Source: an uncultured Lachnospiraceae bacterium
Lineage (GTDB): Bacteria; Bacillota; Clostridia; Lachnospirales; Lachnospiraceae
Direction: 5' to 3'
Length of the DNA stretch: 35,738 nucleotides
Assembly (NCBI GenBank): GCA_902781455.1
Contig: CACZJF010000018.1
Coordinates: 1 to 35,738, forward strand
The notes under the pieces are model-generated. The model searched no databases, was not told the origin of the DNA, and worked only from the letters and a program-made list of their open reading frames with translations. The position numbers and the translations under genes are program-made. Position 1 is the first letter of the stretch; every line of letters begins with the position of its first letter. This document shows positions 1 to 11,277 of this stretch, in pieces.

Positions 1-222
1 CATGTTCTCGCTTTTCCTTTCTCCATTGATGATTTCCGGTATGCTTACGTCATAGAACTCGGCGATCTCGACCAGCATACCGATATCAGGCATATTGCTC
101 CCGGTCTCCCATCGAGATATAGTTCGGCCAGACACTCCCAGTTCTTCAGCCATCTGCTCCTGAGTAATTCCTTTCTCTTTGCGAAGTTCTTTCAGGAATG
201 CTCCTATCTTTCTCTGGTCCAT
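1..222 (-). CDS. XRE-family HTH regulator, 3' end outside window
   Basis: The reading frame starts at an ATG at 222 and stays open for 74 codons to the left edge, so only the N-terminal part is present. It begins MDQRKIGAFLKELRKEKGIT and contains a textbook XRE/Cro-type helix-turn-helix (about residues 6-60; QEQMAEELGVSGRTISRWE is the turn and recognition helix, followed by the usual GSNMPDIGMLVEIAEFYDVS). Such domains bind operator DNA as dimers. An AGGAGG ribosome binding site lies 8 bases upstream. The effector part is outside the window, so whether this is a stand-alone repressor or a larger regulator with membrane segments (common in Clostridia) cannot be decided. The gene is preceded by tandem repeats at 324-411 that could hold its promoter and operators. 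Confidence 0.88.
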   Translation of the reverse strand, partial: MDQRKIGAFLKELRKEKGITQEQMAEELGVSGRTISRWETGSNMPDIGMLVEIAEFYDVSIPEIINGERKSENM

Positions 223-323
223 ACGTGGTCCTCCTTTCATCGTGAGGATAATGGATTACGCGGGATTTTTACACGACACAAAGTGAGAAATGCCGTGTTT
301 TTGAAGTAGACAAGCGTGTCTGG

Positions 324-411
324 TACTAAAAAAGCAAAATCATATCCACGACCTATGAAATAACAATATCGTGTCCACAACCTACCGAAAAGCAATATAG
401 TAGCCACAACC
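324..411 (-). repeat. Three tandem 29-30 bp imperfect repeats
   Basis: Copies lie at 324-353, 354-382 and 383-411. Read on the minus strand each begins GGTTGTGG or GGTCGTGG and continues with an AT-rich part containing ATATTG or ATTTTG. TTGTTA in the middle copy and TATGAT in the next are 16 bases apart and could form a promoter for the XRE gene starting at 222. The repeats could be operators for that regulator or a remnant of an insertion-sequence end with multiple terminal repeats (as in the IS21 family). No transposase is present to support the latter. Confidence 0.7.
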
Positions 412-453
412 CTCGCCCATAGCGGTACCTCGATAAGTTCCCGTGAACGTGAC

Positions 454-507
454 AAAGGGATTTCCGCAACCCGGAGCGTGATGACCCCGAGGCGTGGAAA
501 TCCCTTT
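454..507. terminator. Inverted repeat after rlmD, possible terminator
   Basis: AAAGGGATTTCC at 454-465 is perfectly complementary to GGAAATCCCTTT at 496-507. The 30-base loop has further partial pairing at its base (CGC with GCG). It lies 24 bases beyond the rlmD stop codon. No long T-run follows, so termination is plausible but not certain. Confidence 0.5.
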
Positions 508-531
508 ATTTCAGGCTTTTCCAGCCCTGTC

Positions 532-1881
532 TTATGTATTTCTTGATAGCAAAACTACCGTCTCGACGTGTACAGTGTGGCAAAACTGGTCTACCGGCTG
601 CACTTTCCGGACCGTGTACCCGCCCTTATCAAAGACCGCCAGATCACGCGCGAGCGTCGCGCTGTCGCAGCTGACATATACGACCCGGTCCGGGCTGACA
701 CGCAATATGGTTTCAATCAATGTACGGTCGAGTCCTTTCCGCGGCGGATCAACCACAATCACATCAGCGTCCGGCAGATCCCCTGCCAGGTCCTCAGCCC
801 TGCCTGCGATAAATTCACAATTGTCGATATGATTCAGTTTCGCGTTCTCCCGCGCTTTCCTGACCGCCTCCTCAACAATCTCGATCCCGAACACGCGCCC
901 GGCACGCTGCGCAAGGAACAGAGAGATCGTTCCAGTCCCGCAGTACAGGTCCCATACGGTTTCCTGCCCTGTCAGACCCGCGTATTCCAGCGCTGTACTG
1001 TACAGTACCTGTGTCTGTACCGGATTGACCTGGTAAAATGAGCCGGCGGATATGCGGTAAGTCAATGGCCCGATCCGGTCTTCAATATAGTCTGTGCCGT
1101 AAAGAACGCGGCTCTTCCTGCCAAGGATCACATTCGTCTGCTCCCGGTTGGTGTTCAGGACGATACTTCTGACCTTCACAGCCTCCCGGATCCGGGATAC
1201 CAGAACCTGCTCTTCTTTCAGCCTGTCAGCTGCCGCGACGATCACAACCATCAGGTCCCCTGTAGAGAACCCGGCGCGGGTGCAGACATGCCGGATGATC
1301 CCGCTCCCGTCCGCTTCACGGTACGGGCGTACGCCGTATTCCTTCATCCAGGATATCACTGCTCCCAGAACAAATTGATTCTCATCGATTCCAATTTCGC
1401 ATCGATGATTATCGATAATTGTATGTGTCCGCCCGGCATAGAAGCCTGCGATGATATTCCCATCCCTGTCCTCTCCGACCGGGAACTGGGCTTTGTTTCT
1501 GTAGTGCCAGGGATTCTTCATACCAATGATCGGGCAGAAAACTTCGTCCGGCAGAGACAGTCCGCCAATCCGTGCAAGGTTCTCGCGGATCTTGCGTTCT
1601 TTCATCCGAAGCTGGGCCGGATAACTCATCTCCTGGATCTGGCAGCCTCCGCAGCGGCGCGCGGCAGTACATACCGGCGGAACGCGGTCCTTGCCGGGAG
1701 AAAGAATCTCCTCCAGCCGGGCATAGGCGCAGGTCTTCTTCACCTTCACCACCTTCGCCCTGACCCTGTCCCCGATCACGGCATCCTTGACAAAGACGGC
1801 CATGCCTGCGGCATGGCCGATCCCAAGTCCTTCTGTGGACATGTCTTCAATTATGATTTCCAGCAGGTCATTCTTCTTCAC
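532..1881 (-). CDS. rlmD: 23S rRNA m5U methyltransferase, RlmD/RlmCD (RumA) family
   Basis: Predicted SAM-dependent enzyme that makes 5-methyluridine in 23S rRNA. The 449 residues show an N-terminal TRAM RNA-binding domain (about 1-65), an iron-sulfur cluster motif with Cys71, Cys77, Cys80 and Cys161, a Rossmann methyltransferase domain (VWDLYCGTGTISLFLA; VVDPPRKG), the nucleophile Cys405 in YVSCDSATLARDL, and the general-base Glu440 in HVETVVLL. The length fits the family. The start is a GTG at 1881 with AGGAAG just upstream, 21 bases after the yhaM stop, so the two genes are probably cotranscribed. In Gram-positive bacteria one such enzyme can methylate both U747 and U1939 (RlmCD); the sequence alone does not say which targets this one uses. 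Confidence 0.93.
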   Translation of the reverse strand: MKKNDLLEIIIEDMSTEGLGIGHAAGMAVFVKDAVIGDRVRAKVVKVKKTCAYARLEEILSPGKDRVPPVCTAARRCGGCQIQEMSYPAQLRMKERKIRENLARIGGLSLPDEVFCPIIGMKNPWHYRNKAQFPVGEDRDGNIIAGFYAGRTHTIIDNHRCEIGIDENQFVLGAVISWMKEYGVRPYREADGSGIIRHVCTRAGFSTGDLMVVIVAAADRLKEEQVLVSRIREAVKVRSIVLNTNREQTNVILGRKSRVLYGTDYIEDRIGPLTYRISAGSFYQVNPVQTQVLYSTALEYAGLTGQETVWDLYCGTGTISLFLAQRAGRVFGIEIVEEAVRKARENAKLNHIDNCEFIAGRAEDLAGDLPDADVIVVDPPRKGLDRTLIETILRVSPDRVVYVSCDSATLARDLAVFDKGGYTVRKVQPVDQFCHTVHVETVVLLSRNT

Positions 1882-1902
1882 AAGCTTCTTCCTGATTTCG
1901 CT

Positions 1903-2853
1903 TTACCATTCTCCTGTCTTGCGCAGGTTGGAATCCAGCAGCCGGTTGAATCCGAGCCACTCGTCCGATCCCCTGTTCTTCGCCGCAGACAGAATCTCCT
2001 TCATGGTCTCGAGTTTCGCGTCTGCATTGTCCGCCAGATTCAGCGCCATGGCTTCGGCCAGCGCCGGCTTCTTCGGGCTTCCGTATTCATATTCGCCATG
2101 ATGGGCAAGGATGCAGTGCTGCAGCTCGCTCAGCAGGCGGTGCGGGAAACCCGGAATCCTTCTGGCCGCCGAGCCGATCAGCTCACTCCCCATCACGATA
2201 TGGCCAAGCAGCTGTCCGTCATCCGTATAGTCATTGGCCGGAAAATTGGAGATCTCCTTCAGCTTTCCGACATCATGAAATGCGGCTGCCGTAATCAGCA
2301 GATCATGATTCAGATAAGGGTACAGGCCACAGTAAAACTCGCACATCTTCACTACACTCAGGGTATGCTCGCACAGGCCGCCGACAAAGCTGTGATGAAT
2401 GGTCTTGGCCGCGGAATGCCTGCAGAATGCCTCCTCGAACGCAGGGTCTTCAAAATATCTGTCAATCAGCGCCCTGAGCCACTGATTCTTCACGCTCTGA
2501 AGAATCGTCTTCAGCTCCTGATACATCGAAGGCATGTCATGTTCACTGACCGGAAGGTAGTCCTCCGGACGGTATTCCCCCTGCCTCGCGATCCGGACAC
2601 GCTTGATGTTCAGCTGCAGATTATTCTGGAAGGTAGTCACTTCCCCGACGACATAGATATAGTCAAAGGGAGCGAATTCCTCGATCCCGCTTGCATTGGG
2701 CTCCCAGATCTTGCAGTCGATGGTCCCGCTGCTGTCCTGGAGCGTGACATTCTCATACTCCTTTCCCGCCTTCGAAGTTGCCTGCTGACGTGTCTTGCAC
2801 AGATACACGTCTCCGACATGATCCCCTTCGCGCAGTGTTTCGATCAGTTTCAT
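1903..2853 (-). CDS. yhaM: 3'-5' exoribonuclease YhaM-like (OB-fold + HD domain)
   Basis: 316 residues, the usual size of YhaM/CBF1 proteins, which degrade RNA and single-stranded DNA from the 3' end with a metal ion. Residues about 10-90 form an OB-fold nucleic-acid-binding domain. The C-terminal half is an HD phosphohydrolase domain with His163 (CEHTLSVVKMC), the His193-Asp194 doublet in AAAFHDVGKLKE, His251/His252 in LAHHGEYEYGSPKKP and the closing Asp275/Asp278 in NLADNADAK. A possible promoter lies at 2893-2921. The gene leads a probable two-gene unit with rlmD, a pairing of RNA modification and RNA turnover. The fit to the family is strong; the actual substrate in this organism is inferred. 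Confidence 0.92.
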   Translation of the reverse strand: MKLIETLREGDHVGDVYLCKTRQQATSKAGKEYENVTLQDSSGTIDCKIWEPNASGIEEFAPFDYIYVVGEVTTFQNNLQLNIKRVRIARQGEYRPEDYLPVSEHDMPSMYQELKTILQSVKNQWLRALIDRYFEDPAFEEAFCRHSAAKTIHHSFVGGLCEHTLSVVKMCEFYCGLYPYLNHDLLITAAAFHDVGKLKEISNFPANDYTDDGQLLGHIVMGSELIGSAARRIPGFPHRLLSELQHCILAHHGEYEYGSPKKPALAEAMALNLADNADAKLETMKEILSAAKNRGSDEWLGFNRLLDSNLRKTGEW

Positions 2854-2892
2854 TTCCTGTCCTTCCTAATGCCTGTCTCTGAATTCACTCTT

Positions 2893-2921
2893 TCTATATC
2901 TTACCACGTTGTCATCGTGAA
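2893..2921 (-). promoter_or_regulatory. Candidate promoter for yhaM-rlmD
   Basis: On the minus strand TTCACG (2921-2916) and TATAGA (2898-2893) are separated by exactly 17 bases, about 40 bases upstream of the yhaM start. The -35 is weak, so confidence is moderate. Confidence 0.4.
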
Positions 2922-2931
2922 TAAAAGACAG

Positions 2932-3915
2932 TCACAGTTCTCCGTTCCGGGCGCTTTCCATCAGCATCTCCACGCAGGCCTGCACCGCGGGAGGCAGCAC
3001 GGTTCCTTCCTTCCACACCAGATACATCATGCGCCGGCAGATCCGGTTGCTCAGCATGAAGCAGTGCGGGCGCTCCTTCAACGGGAAATTCCGGATATCA
3101 ATTCCGCTCATCAGGCAGGTGCCTGCCCCCTTCATCGTCATAATATAGGCTGTCACCGCCTGGTCCGCCATAACCGGAACCCTGCCTGTCACATGATCCC
3201 GCTTCATCAGAATATCCAGCATCTGACCCAGATTGCGCTCCGGGGACAGGCGGATAATCGGCAGTCCCTCCGACAGATCCCATCCGTTGATCTCAGCCAG
3301 ACTGCGGAACATCGGAAGGGTGACTTCCGGATCGTCTTCCGGCGCGTCAAGCCTGTCAAACGGGATCTCCATGCGCTGCAGCTGCGGTGTCAGCTTCGCT
3401 TCCGGCGGCAGACAGTAGTAGATCTTCGTCTCTGTCAGCGGTTCAAAATGAAGGCCGCCCTGCATATCAGTCGGAGAGGAGATAAACAGATCCAGATTCC
3501 CGTCCAGAAGCTCTCTTCTGAGCCGTTCCGGCGTCCCCTCCATGACATGGATGTCGATACCGGGATAGCGCCTGGAATACCTGGAAACCATGTTCGGGAC
3601 ATACGCGATGTTAAATGCGCTTGTTCCGCCGATCCGGAGCATCCCGCCTTCCAGGCTGCTCAGAGATCTCAGCTTCTCCTTGAAGTCCTTCTCCAAAAGA
3701 TCCCGCCGGTTCAGATAATCCAGAAGCAGCTTGCCTTCCTGTGTCAGGCTCAGCGGCCGGGTCTTCCTGTCAAAAATCGTGATCCTGAGCTCTTTCTCCG
3801 CGTTCCTGATCTGCGAGGAGATCGCAGGCTGTGAGATCGACAGCTTCTTCGCCGCTTTGGAAAAACTCTTCTCCTGCAGGACAACTCTGATATATTGAAT
3901 CACTTCATCTGTCAT
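2932..3915 (-). CDS. LysR-family transcriptional regulator
   Basis: 327 residues with the standard LysR layout: an N-terminal winged helix-turn-helix (about 1-60, FSKAAKKLSISQPAISSQI), a linker helix and a two-lobed periplasmic-binding-protein-like effector domain (about 90-300; GMLRIGGTSAFNIAYVPNMV and LDLFISSP are typical). The start ATG at 3915 has AGAGGA upstream. It is transcribed away from the response regulator at 4031, with a 115-base shared region. LysR proteins commonly control the divergent neighbour, so the response regulator gene is a candidate target. The ligand cannot be inferred, because neither neighbour is a metabolic enzyme. Confidence 0.93.
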   Translation of the reverse strand: MTDEVIQYIRVVLQEKSFSKAAKKLSISQPAISSQIRNAEKELRITIFDRKTRPLSLTQEGKLLLDYLNRRDLLEKDFKEKLRSLSSLEGGMLRIGGTSAFNIAYVPNMVSRYSRRYPGIDIHVMEGTPERLRRELLDGNLDLFISSPTDMQGGLHFEPLTETKIYYCLPPEAKLTPQLQRMEIPFDRLDAPEDDPEVTLPMFRSLAEINGWDLSEGLPIIRLSPERNLGQMLDILMKRDHVTGRVPVMADQAVTAYIMTMKGAGTCLMSGIDIRNFPLKERPHCFMLSNRICRRMMYLVWKEGTVLPPAVQACVEMLMESARNGEL

Positions 3916-3938
3916 ATGTTTCCTCTTTATCTCTTATG

Positions 3939-3950
3939 ATTCCAATGAAT
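3939..3950. promoter_or_regulatory. Small dyad, possible LysR operator
   Basis: ATTC-N4-GAAT lies between the LysR gene and the response regulator gene, directly next to the putative -35 region of the latter. The position suits a LysR-type site, but the motif is short and could be chance. Confidence 0.25.
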
Positions 3951-3980
3951 TCGTGAAATCTTCCTGTTAAGTGTTATAAT
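3951..3980 (+). promoter_or_regulatory. Promoter for the response regulator gene
   Basis: A perfect TATAAT at 3975-3980 sits 50 bases before the start codon. The matching -35 around 3951-3956 (TCGTGA) is poor, which would suit a promoter that needs an activator. Confidence 0.5.
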
Positions 3981-4030
3981 AGCGTTATCAGGATCAGTAC
4001 AGACATCAGCACAAGGAGGGCATCCCGGGA

Positions 4031-4726
4031 ATGACAGAAGATTATAGGATCCTGCTTGCAGGAATCAATCCTGAACTGACAGAAGAGATCTCGAACACCC
4101 TTAGAAAAAAGCACTGCCAAATTGCTGCTATCCCTAAAATCTCTGATTTCACCTATCCGATCCGGTCCTGTTATCCGGACCTGGTTATCATGGATCCGTC
4201 GCCGGACGGATCTGCCGCAGGCAGCTCACTCAGAGAATTCCAGGAAAGAACACATATCCCTGTCATTATCATCAGCAGCGCATCGGACATTTCCGCCAAG
4301 GTTCACTGGCTGGAAGCCGGTGCTGATGATTATCTGAGCAAGCCGTTTGACCATCGTGAACTGGCCGCCCGCGTACACGCAGTCCTGCGAAGAAGTGCGC
4401 TCAGCAGCGAGCCGCTCAAACCGGAACCTCCTAAGGCAATTTCGTATCCGGACCTGACCGTCGATCTGAACAGATATGCCGTTACCTTCCACGGGGAGAA
4501 GGTATCCATGCCGCCGAAAGAGATCGAGCTTTTATACTGTCTCGCCTCCCAGCCGGGCAGGGTTCTGACACGCGAGCACCTGCTCACCCACATCTGGGGC
4601 TACAATTATGTCGTTGACTCACGGACCATCGATGTCCATATCAAGCGGCTTCGCCGCAAGCTCATCTCTGATCTGTGGACCATCGAGACCGTATGGGGCG
4701 TCGGCTACAAGTTCCAGCTGTCATGA
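4031..4726 (+). CDS. OmpR/PhoB-type response regulator with degenerate receiver
   Basis: 231 residues: receiver domain (about 5-122) and winged-helix DNA-binding domain (about 135-229; KEIELLYCLASQPGRVLTREHLL, then SRTIDVHIKRLRRKL). The phosphoacceptor Asp55 (LVIMDPSPDG), Ser82/Ser83 and Lys104 (LSKPF) are kept. The pair of acidic residues that normally follows the first beta strand and binds Mg2+ is absent: the strand reads RILLAGINPE. Together with the absence of any histidine kinase nearby, this suggests an atypical regulator that may work without phosphorylation. It has a strong AAGGAGGG site 10 bases before the ATG. DNA binding by the C-terminal domain is a safe prediction; its targets are unknown. 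Confidence 0.92.
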   Translation: MTEDYRILLAGINPELTEEISNTLRKKHCQIAAIPKISDFTYPIRSCYPDLVIMDPSPDGSAAGSSLREFQERTHIPVIIISSASDISAKVHWLEAGADDYLSKPFDHRELAARVHAVLRRSALSSEPLKPEPPKAISYPDLTVDLNRYAVTFHGEKVSMPPKEIELLYCLASQPGRVLTREHLLTHIWGYNYVVDSRTIDVHIKRLRRKLISDLWTIETVWGVGYKFQLS

Positions 4727-4734
4727 CACCGGGC

Positions 4735-4822
4735 ATTCCGGAAGCGGACCTGTCAGCACCCGATTCCGGCAGCCGCAGCATCGGATCAGATTCCGGAAGC
4801 CACAGGATCGGATTCCGGAAGC
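4735..4822. repeat. Four spaced copies of ATTCCGGAAGC
   Basis: Copies start at 4735, 4763 (one mismatch), 4790 and 4812, spaced 28, 27 and 22 bases, filling the gap between the convergent response regulator and dnaE genes. The core TTCCGGAA is palindromic. It looks like a decayed minisatellite; no clear terminator is visible here. Confidence 0.6.
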
Positions 4823-4829
4823 AGATCTG

Positions 4830-8618
<3,789 letters not shown>

Positions 8619-8717
8619 GCGCTTCTCCTTTGGCTGTTATGATCGCAGTTATCCTGTCTGACTGTCTTTCCTGTCTGTTTTGATATCCGTTTTGATGTCC
8701 GTGCACCGTAAAAGAAA

Positions 8718-8791
8718 CGGTCACTTCACTTCGAAAGGAAGCCGGGCAAACAACCCGGTTTGCCTGACTTCCTTTCGAAGCGTCATGACCG
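8718..8791 (-). terminator. Long hairpin terminator after the CPBP gene
   Basis: CTTCGAAAGGAAG (8729-8741) pairs perfectly with CTTCCTTTCGAAG (8768-8780). An outer stem pairs CGGTCA (8718-8723) with TGACCG (8786-8791), and GCAAAC pairs with GTTTGC inside the loop. On the minus strand the hairpin is followed by TTTCTTTT. It separates the CPBP gene from dnaE. Confidence 0.8.
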
Positions 8792-8804
8792 ATTCAGGAT
8801 TCCT

Positions 8805-9773
8805 CTATTTCCGGATCAGTTCTCCCAGAAGCATGAACGCAATATAAACGGTCGGAATCATCAGACCGATCAGAAGCTCCACGGAGAAGATTCTACCTTC
8901 CTTGCCCTTGATACGGTCGTGTCCCTTCCTGGCTTCCCGGTAGATCAGCTCACGCTCTGTTGTCTTCGCAATCGTGCGCACAACAATAATCGCCAGAATC
9001 AGGCAGGCGAGCGCGATGACACCGCAGACAATCCAGTAAACCAGGCTCAGGTCCCGGACAGAGGTATTCTCCGCTTCCACAATCGCACTTGTAATATTCT
9101 CAGGCAGAATCCGTTCCAGATAGACAATCACCACGGTAACGGTATTCAGAATCATATGGGCAACCATGGACGCATAGACCGATCCCGACGCCTCCACCAG
9201 ATAGGCAAAGAACATTCCGATGGCAAATGCATACAGAAACTGGTTCAGGTTGCCGTGCGCGAGCGCAAACATCAAAGACGTAATCACCGCCGTCTTGAAC
9301 AGTCCGCAGCTGCGGAATCCCTGGAACAGCACTCCGCGGAACAGGAACTCCTCCACTACTGCCGGAAGAATCGCCATATAGAGCAGATTCAGCCAGATTG
9401 GCTTGTCCCAGACCGACGAGCCGGTCAGCATGGCGTAACGCTCAATCTGCACAACGACATGGTTCGGCACCATCAGCTGGCTCAGCAGATTCAAAAATGT
9501 CATGACCGGCAGCAGAATCAGAGCCAAAAGCATCGTCCAGAGGATCGCCTTAATATTGATGACCTTCATCCGCGTGCCCCGCATCACCTCAAAACGGTCC
9601 ATGATCAGGAGCACCACAACCGGAACCAGCAGTTCCAGCTCCACCAGTGAATGCGCACTGTAATAATTCAAAAAGCGGTCCAGTCCGGCAACGCTGATCA
9701 GAAGTCCTGTGATAATCCACACGATCATCATGACCAGATATTGAATGCCGGCTAATCTGCTTCGATTCTGCAT
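8805..9773 (-). CDS. CPBP-family intramembrane glutamic protease (Abi/Rce1-like)
   Basis: 322-residue multi-pass membrane protein with about eight hydrophobic segments. The conserved CPBP/Rce1 motifs are present: Glu141-Glu142 with Arg146 in VVEEFLFRGVLF, His173 in FALAHGNLNQF and His206 in ASMVAHMILNT. Family members cleave peptides within the membrane; known roles include CAAX-like processing, bacteriocin self-immunity and sporulation-type signalling. The C-terminal tail has two more membrane segments separated by a charged linker (KTTERELIYREARKGHDRIK). The start ATG at 9773 has GGAGGG upstream. No bacteriocin gene is next to it, so its substrate is unknown. A strong hairpin terminator follows. 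Confidence 0.9.
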   Translation of the reverse strand: MQNRSRLAGIQYLVMMIVWIITGLLISVAGLDRFLNYYSAHSLVELELLVPVVVLLIMDRFEVMRGTRMKVINIKAILWTMLLALILLPVMTFLNLLSQLMVPNHVVVQIERYAMLTGSSVWDKPIWLNLLYMAILPAVVEEFLFRGVLFQGFRSCGLFKTAVITSLMFALAHGNLNQFLYAFAIGMFFAYLVEASGSVYASMVAHMILNTVTVVIVYLERILPENITSAIVEAENTSVRDLSLVYWIVCGVIALACLILAIIVVRTIAKTTERELIYREARKGHDRIKGKEGRIFSVELLIGLMIPTVYIAFMLLGELIRK

Positions 9774-9848
9774 AGGTCTTTCCCTCCGTCACACCGGATC
9801 TCAACACAGCGGCCAATCTCCCGAAAAGCCTGCATTTATCTTAACACG

Positions 9849-9883
9849 AAAAGCGCCTTCGGAAAATACCGAAAGCGCCTTTT
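9849..9883. terminator. Bidirectional hairpin terminator
   Basis: AAAAGCGC-TTCGG and CCGAA-GCGC-TTTT form a stem of about 13 pairs with one mismatch and a six-base loop, flanked by A and T runs. It lies 44 bases after the stop of the small gene at 9928-10164. Confidence 0.8.
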
Positions 9884-9927
9884 CACGGTTTCTTATTCTG
9901 TTTCTTGCTTATCTCTACAATGCAGGA

Positions 9928-10164
9928 TTACTCGTTGAGCATGAAGTCGATCAGCTTCTTGACATCAGCCGGATCGTACGCTACGAGCTCAAGCTCCGGG
10001 ATCTGCTCCTTGACGGAGAAGATGTTTGCGAGAGACAGGAACTGGCTGAGCTTGCTCTTCAGGTTCAGTCTGTCGCCTTCCCCTGTGACCAGTTCGACCT
10101 TTCCCTGGCAGGAATCGATCACTTCAAAAAGCTTCTCCGGATCCTTAACATTCTGTAATTTCAT
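9928..10164 (-). CDS. Conserved small protein of Clostridia, function unknown
   Basis: A 78-residue protein starting MKLQNVKDPEKLFEVIDSC, chosen because AAAGGAGAG lies seven bases before this ATG; the frame stays open further upstream but without a ribosome binding site. It is probably an alpha/beta protein: charged, no signal peptide, no membrane segment, ending PADVKKLIDFMLNE. I recall close relatives in Lachnospiraceae genomes that are sometimes labelled as a poly(A) polymerase fragment, but nothing in this sequence supports nucleotidyltransferase activity. It is a single-gene unit between two noncoding gaps and has its own terminator. Function unknown. Confidence 0.8.
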   Translation of the reverse strand: MKLQNVKDPEKLFEVIDSCQGKVELVTGEGDRLNLKSKLSQFLSLANIFSVKEQIPELELVAYDPADVKKLIDFMLNE

Positions 10165-10374
10165 AACATACTCTCCTTTCCGCCCCGGTATCTTCTGCGT
10201 GGGGCTTCCCTTGATTTCTTCTGTTTTCTCTTTACGCCCCCCAATATAGCACGATCTTTTTGAAATGCAAGCGATTTCCGGATTTTCCCTTTTTTGTATC
10301 CTTTTCACGAAACCAACACAGCGAAATTGTTCATTCTGACCAATTCCCCTTCTCCTATTTTCGTCAAAATTCGA
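10165..10374. other. Intergenic region, nothing firm recognised
   Basis: This 210-base gap between the small minus-strand gene and the promoter of the secreted-protein gene holds AT-rich stretches that could contain the minus-strand promoter. I see no convincing RNA gene or repeat. Confidence 0.4.
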
Positions 10375-10403
10375 TTGCTTTAAAGCGGAAAATACCGTAC
10401 AAT
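10375..10403 (+). promoter_or_regulatory. Promoter for secreted-protein gene
   Basis: TTGCTT (10375-10380) and TACAAT (10398-10403) are separated by 17 bases, giving a predicted transcript start near 10410 and a leader of about 115 bases. Confidence 0.6.
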
Positions 10404-10409
10404 AAAAAA

Positions 10410-10525
10410 GACAACGATAACGTTTTCGCTCGACCACATCCTGCGAAAGCACATCTATATCACAGTGGCACCTAAGCTGCGTCGCCGATTATGCCGGGAC
10501 CGCTTCATGCCGAAAGGAGAACAGT
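10410..10525 (+). ncRNA. Long 5' leader, possibly structured
   Basis: The leader of the secreted-protein gene is GC-richer than its surroundings and can form TTTCGC/GCGAAA (10424-10429 with 10443-10448) and GGCA/TGCC pairings. ATGCCG occurs twice just before the AAAGGAG site. Fragments such as CACAGTGGCACC and GATTATGCCGGGA recall parts of cyclic-di-GMP-I (GEMM) riboswitches, but the diagnostic GGGCAAACC and GGGACGCAAAG segments are missing. I therefore do not assign a class. Confidence 0.3.
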
Positions 10526-11206
10526 ATGAAAAAAGGAGCAGCTATAAACAGTTTTAAAGTACTGGTGCTTGCACTGGTTGCATGCTTTGCCAGTATCGCG
10601 CTGTATGGATTCAGTGCCAAAGCAGCAGATACCCCACCCGCGATCGCCTATAATAAGTTCGGGGTCACATATGTCAGTAGTAACTATGTTACAGTCGCTT
10701 TCGACACGGGGTACGACGGTGTAAAGGGTGAAGTGCAGTTATGCAATTCCGGCAAGAAAGTCATGCAGGTAAAAACAGCTCCCCAAAGTGCTTATTTCTC
10801 CTGCAAAATCAGTGATAATTCGGTATATTATTACCGTGTCAGACCGTTCTACGTGGACTCCACAGGAGCGCAGATCTATGGTCCCTGGACGAAATATAAA
10901 GCATTCTCCACGATCGTTCTGAAACTGAAAAAGTCATCCGGCCGCTCTTTCAAAGTCAAGTGTCCAAAGCTGCCCAAGGTTGTCAAGACCGTGAATCTCA
11001 TGATGTCTACTGCAAATAAGACCGGCTTTAAGAAGGTTGCTTCCGTAAAGCCGGGCAAGAAAAGTAAGAAGATCAAAAAATTCAAAGGGAAGAAATTTGC
11101 ATCTTCCAAGACCTATTATTTAAAGGCTGCGCCTGTATTAAAAGATGGTGTTTTCTGTGAAAACGCCTACATAAATAACTTTTACTGGACCCGCGTATAC
11201 AGATAA
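10526..11206 (+). CDS. Secreted fibronectin III-like protein with basic C-terminal half
   Basis: 226 residues. The N-terminus is a clear signal peptide (MKKGAAINSFKVLVLALVAC then a hydrophobic core, likely cut after AKA near residue 33). The next 100 residues resemble a fibronectin type III-like beta sandwich (NKFGVTYVSSNYVTVAFDTG ... YYYRVRPFYVDSTGAQIYGPW). The second half (about 130-195) is rich in lysine (KPGKKSKKIKKFKGKKF) and ends in aromatic residues. It is probably exported and cell-surface associated, perhaps binding an anionic polymer; this is inference. AAGGAG precedes the ATG. No LPXTG anchor or lipobox is seen. It is a monocistronic gene with its own promoter and a perfect terminator. 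Enzymatic function is unlikely. Confidence 0.82.
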   Translation: MKKGAAINSFKVLVLALVACFASIALYGFSAKAADTPPAIAYNKFGVTYVSSNYVTVAFDTGYDGVKGEVQLCNSGKKVMQVKTAPQSAYFSCKISDNSVYYYRVRPFYVDSTGAQIYGPWTKYKAFSTIVLKLKKSSGRSFKVKCPKLPKVVKTVNLMMSTANKTGFKKVASVKPGKKSKKIKKFKGKKFASSKTYYLKAAPVLKDGVFCENAYINNFYWTRVYR

Positions 11207-11277
11207 GATTTCAGGATCAGCTGACTGGCTTTGATGAAAGCGGAAGGTCGATGCTGTTTCCGGAATCCGGAATCATT

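Noticed and set aside
324-411. CRISPR array
   Set aside because: The repeats are directly adjacent without unique spacers and no cas genes are present.
237-455. A 72-codon minus-strand frame across the tandem repeats upstream of the XRE gene
   Set aside because: It is made largely of the repeated DNA units, has no ribosome binding site and shows no protein-like composition, so it is taken as chance.
1288-3834. A very long plus-strand open frame opposite rlmD, yhaM and the LysR gene
   Set aside because: It lies antisense to three genes with clear catalytic or DNA-binding motifs and is rich in His, Arg, Leu and Gln, typical of a GC-rich antisense shadow. The same holds for the long plus-strand frames at 24107-27025 and 28080-31310.
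8805-9773. CPBP protein as part of a phage-defence or bacteriocin locus
   Set aside because: No bacteriocin precursor, transporter or defence gene is adjacent. The family is common in Clostridia, so no such role is claimed.
9928-10452. A longer version (174 residues) of the small conserved protein
   Set aside because: The upstream part crosses AT-rich intergenic DNA, and the AAAGGAGAG site fits only the internal ATG at 10164.
10410-10525. Cyclic-di-GMP-I riboswitch upstream of the secreted protein
   Set aside because: Only fragments of the consensus are visible; the core GGGCAAACC and GGGACGCAAAG segments are missing.
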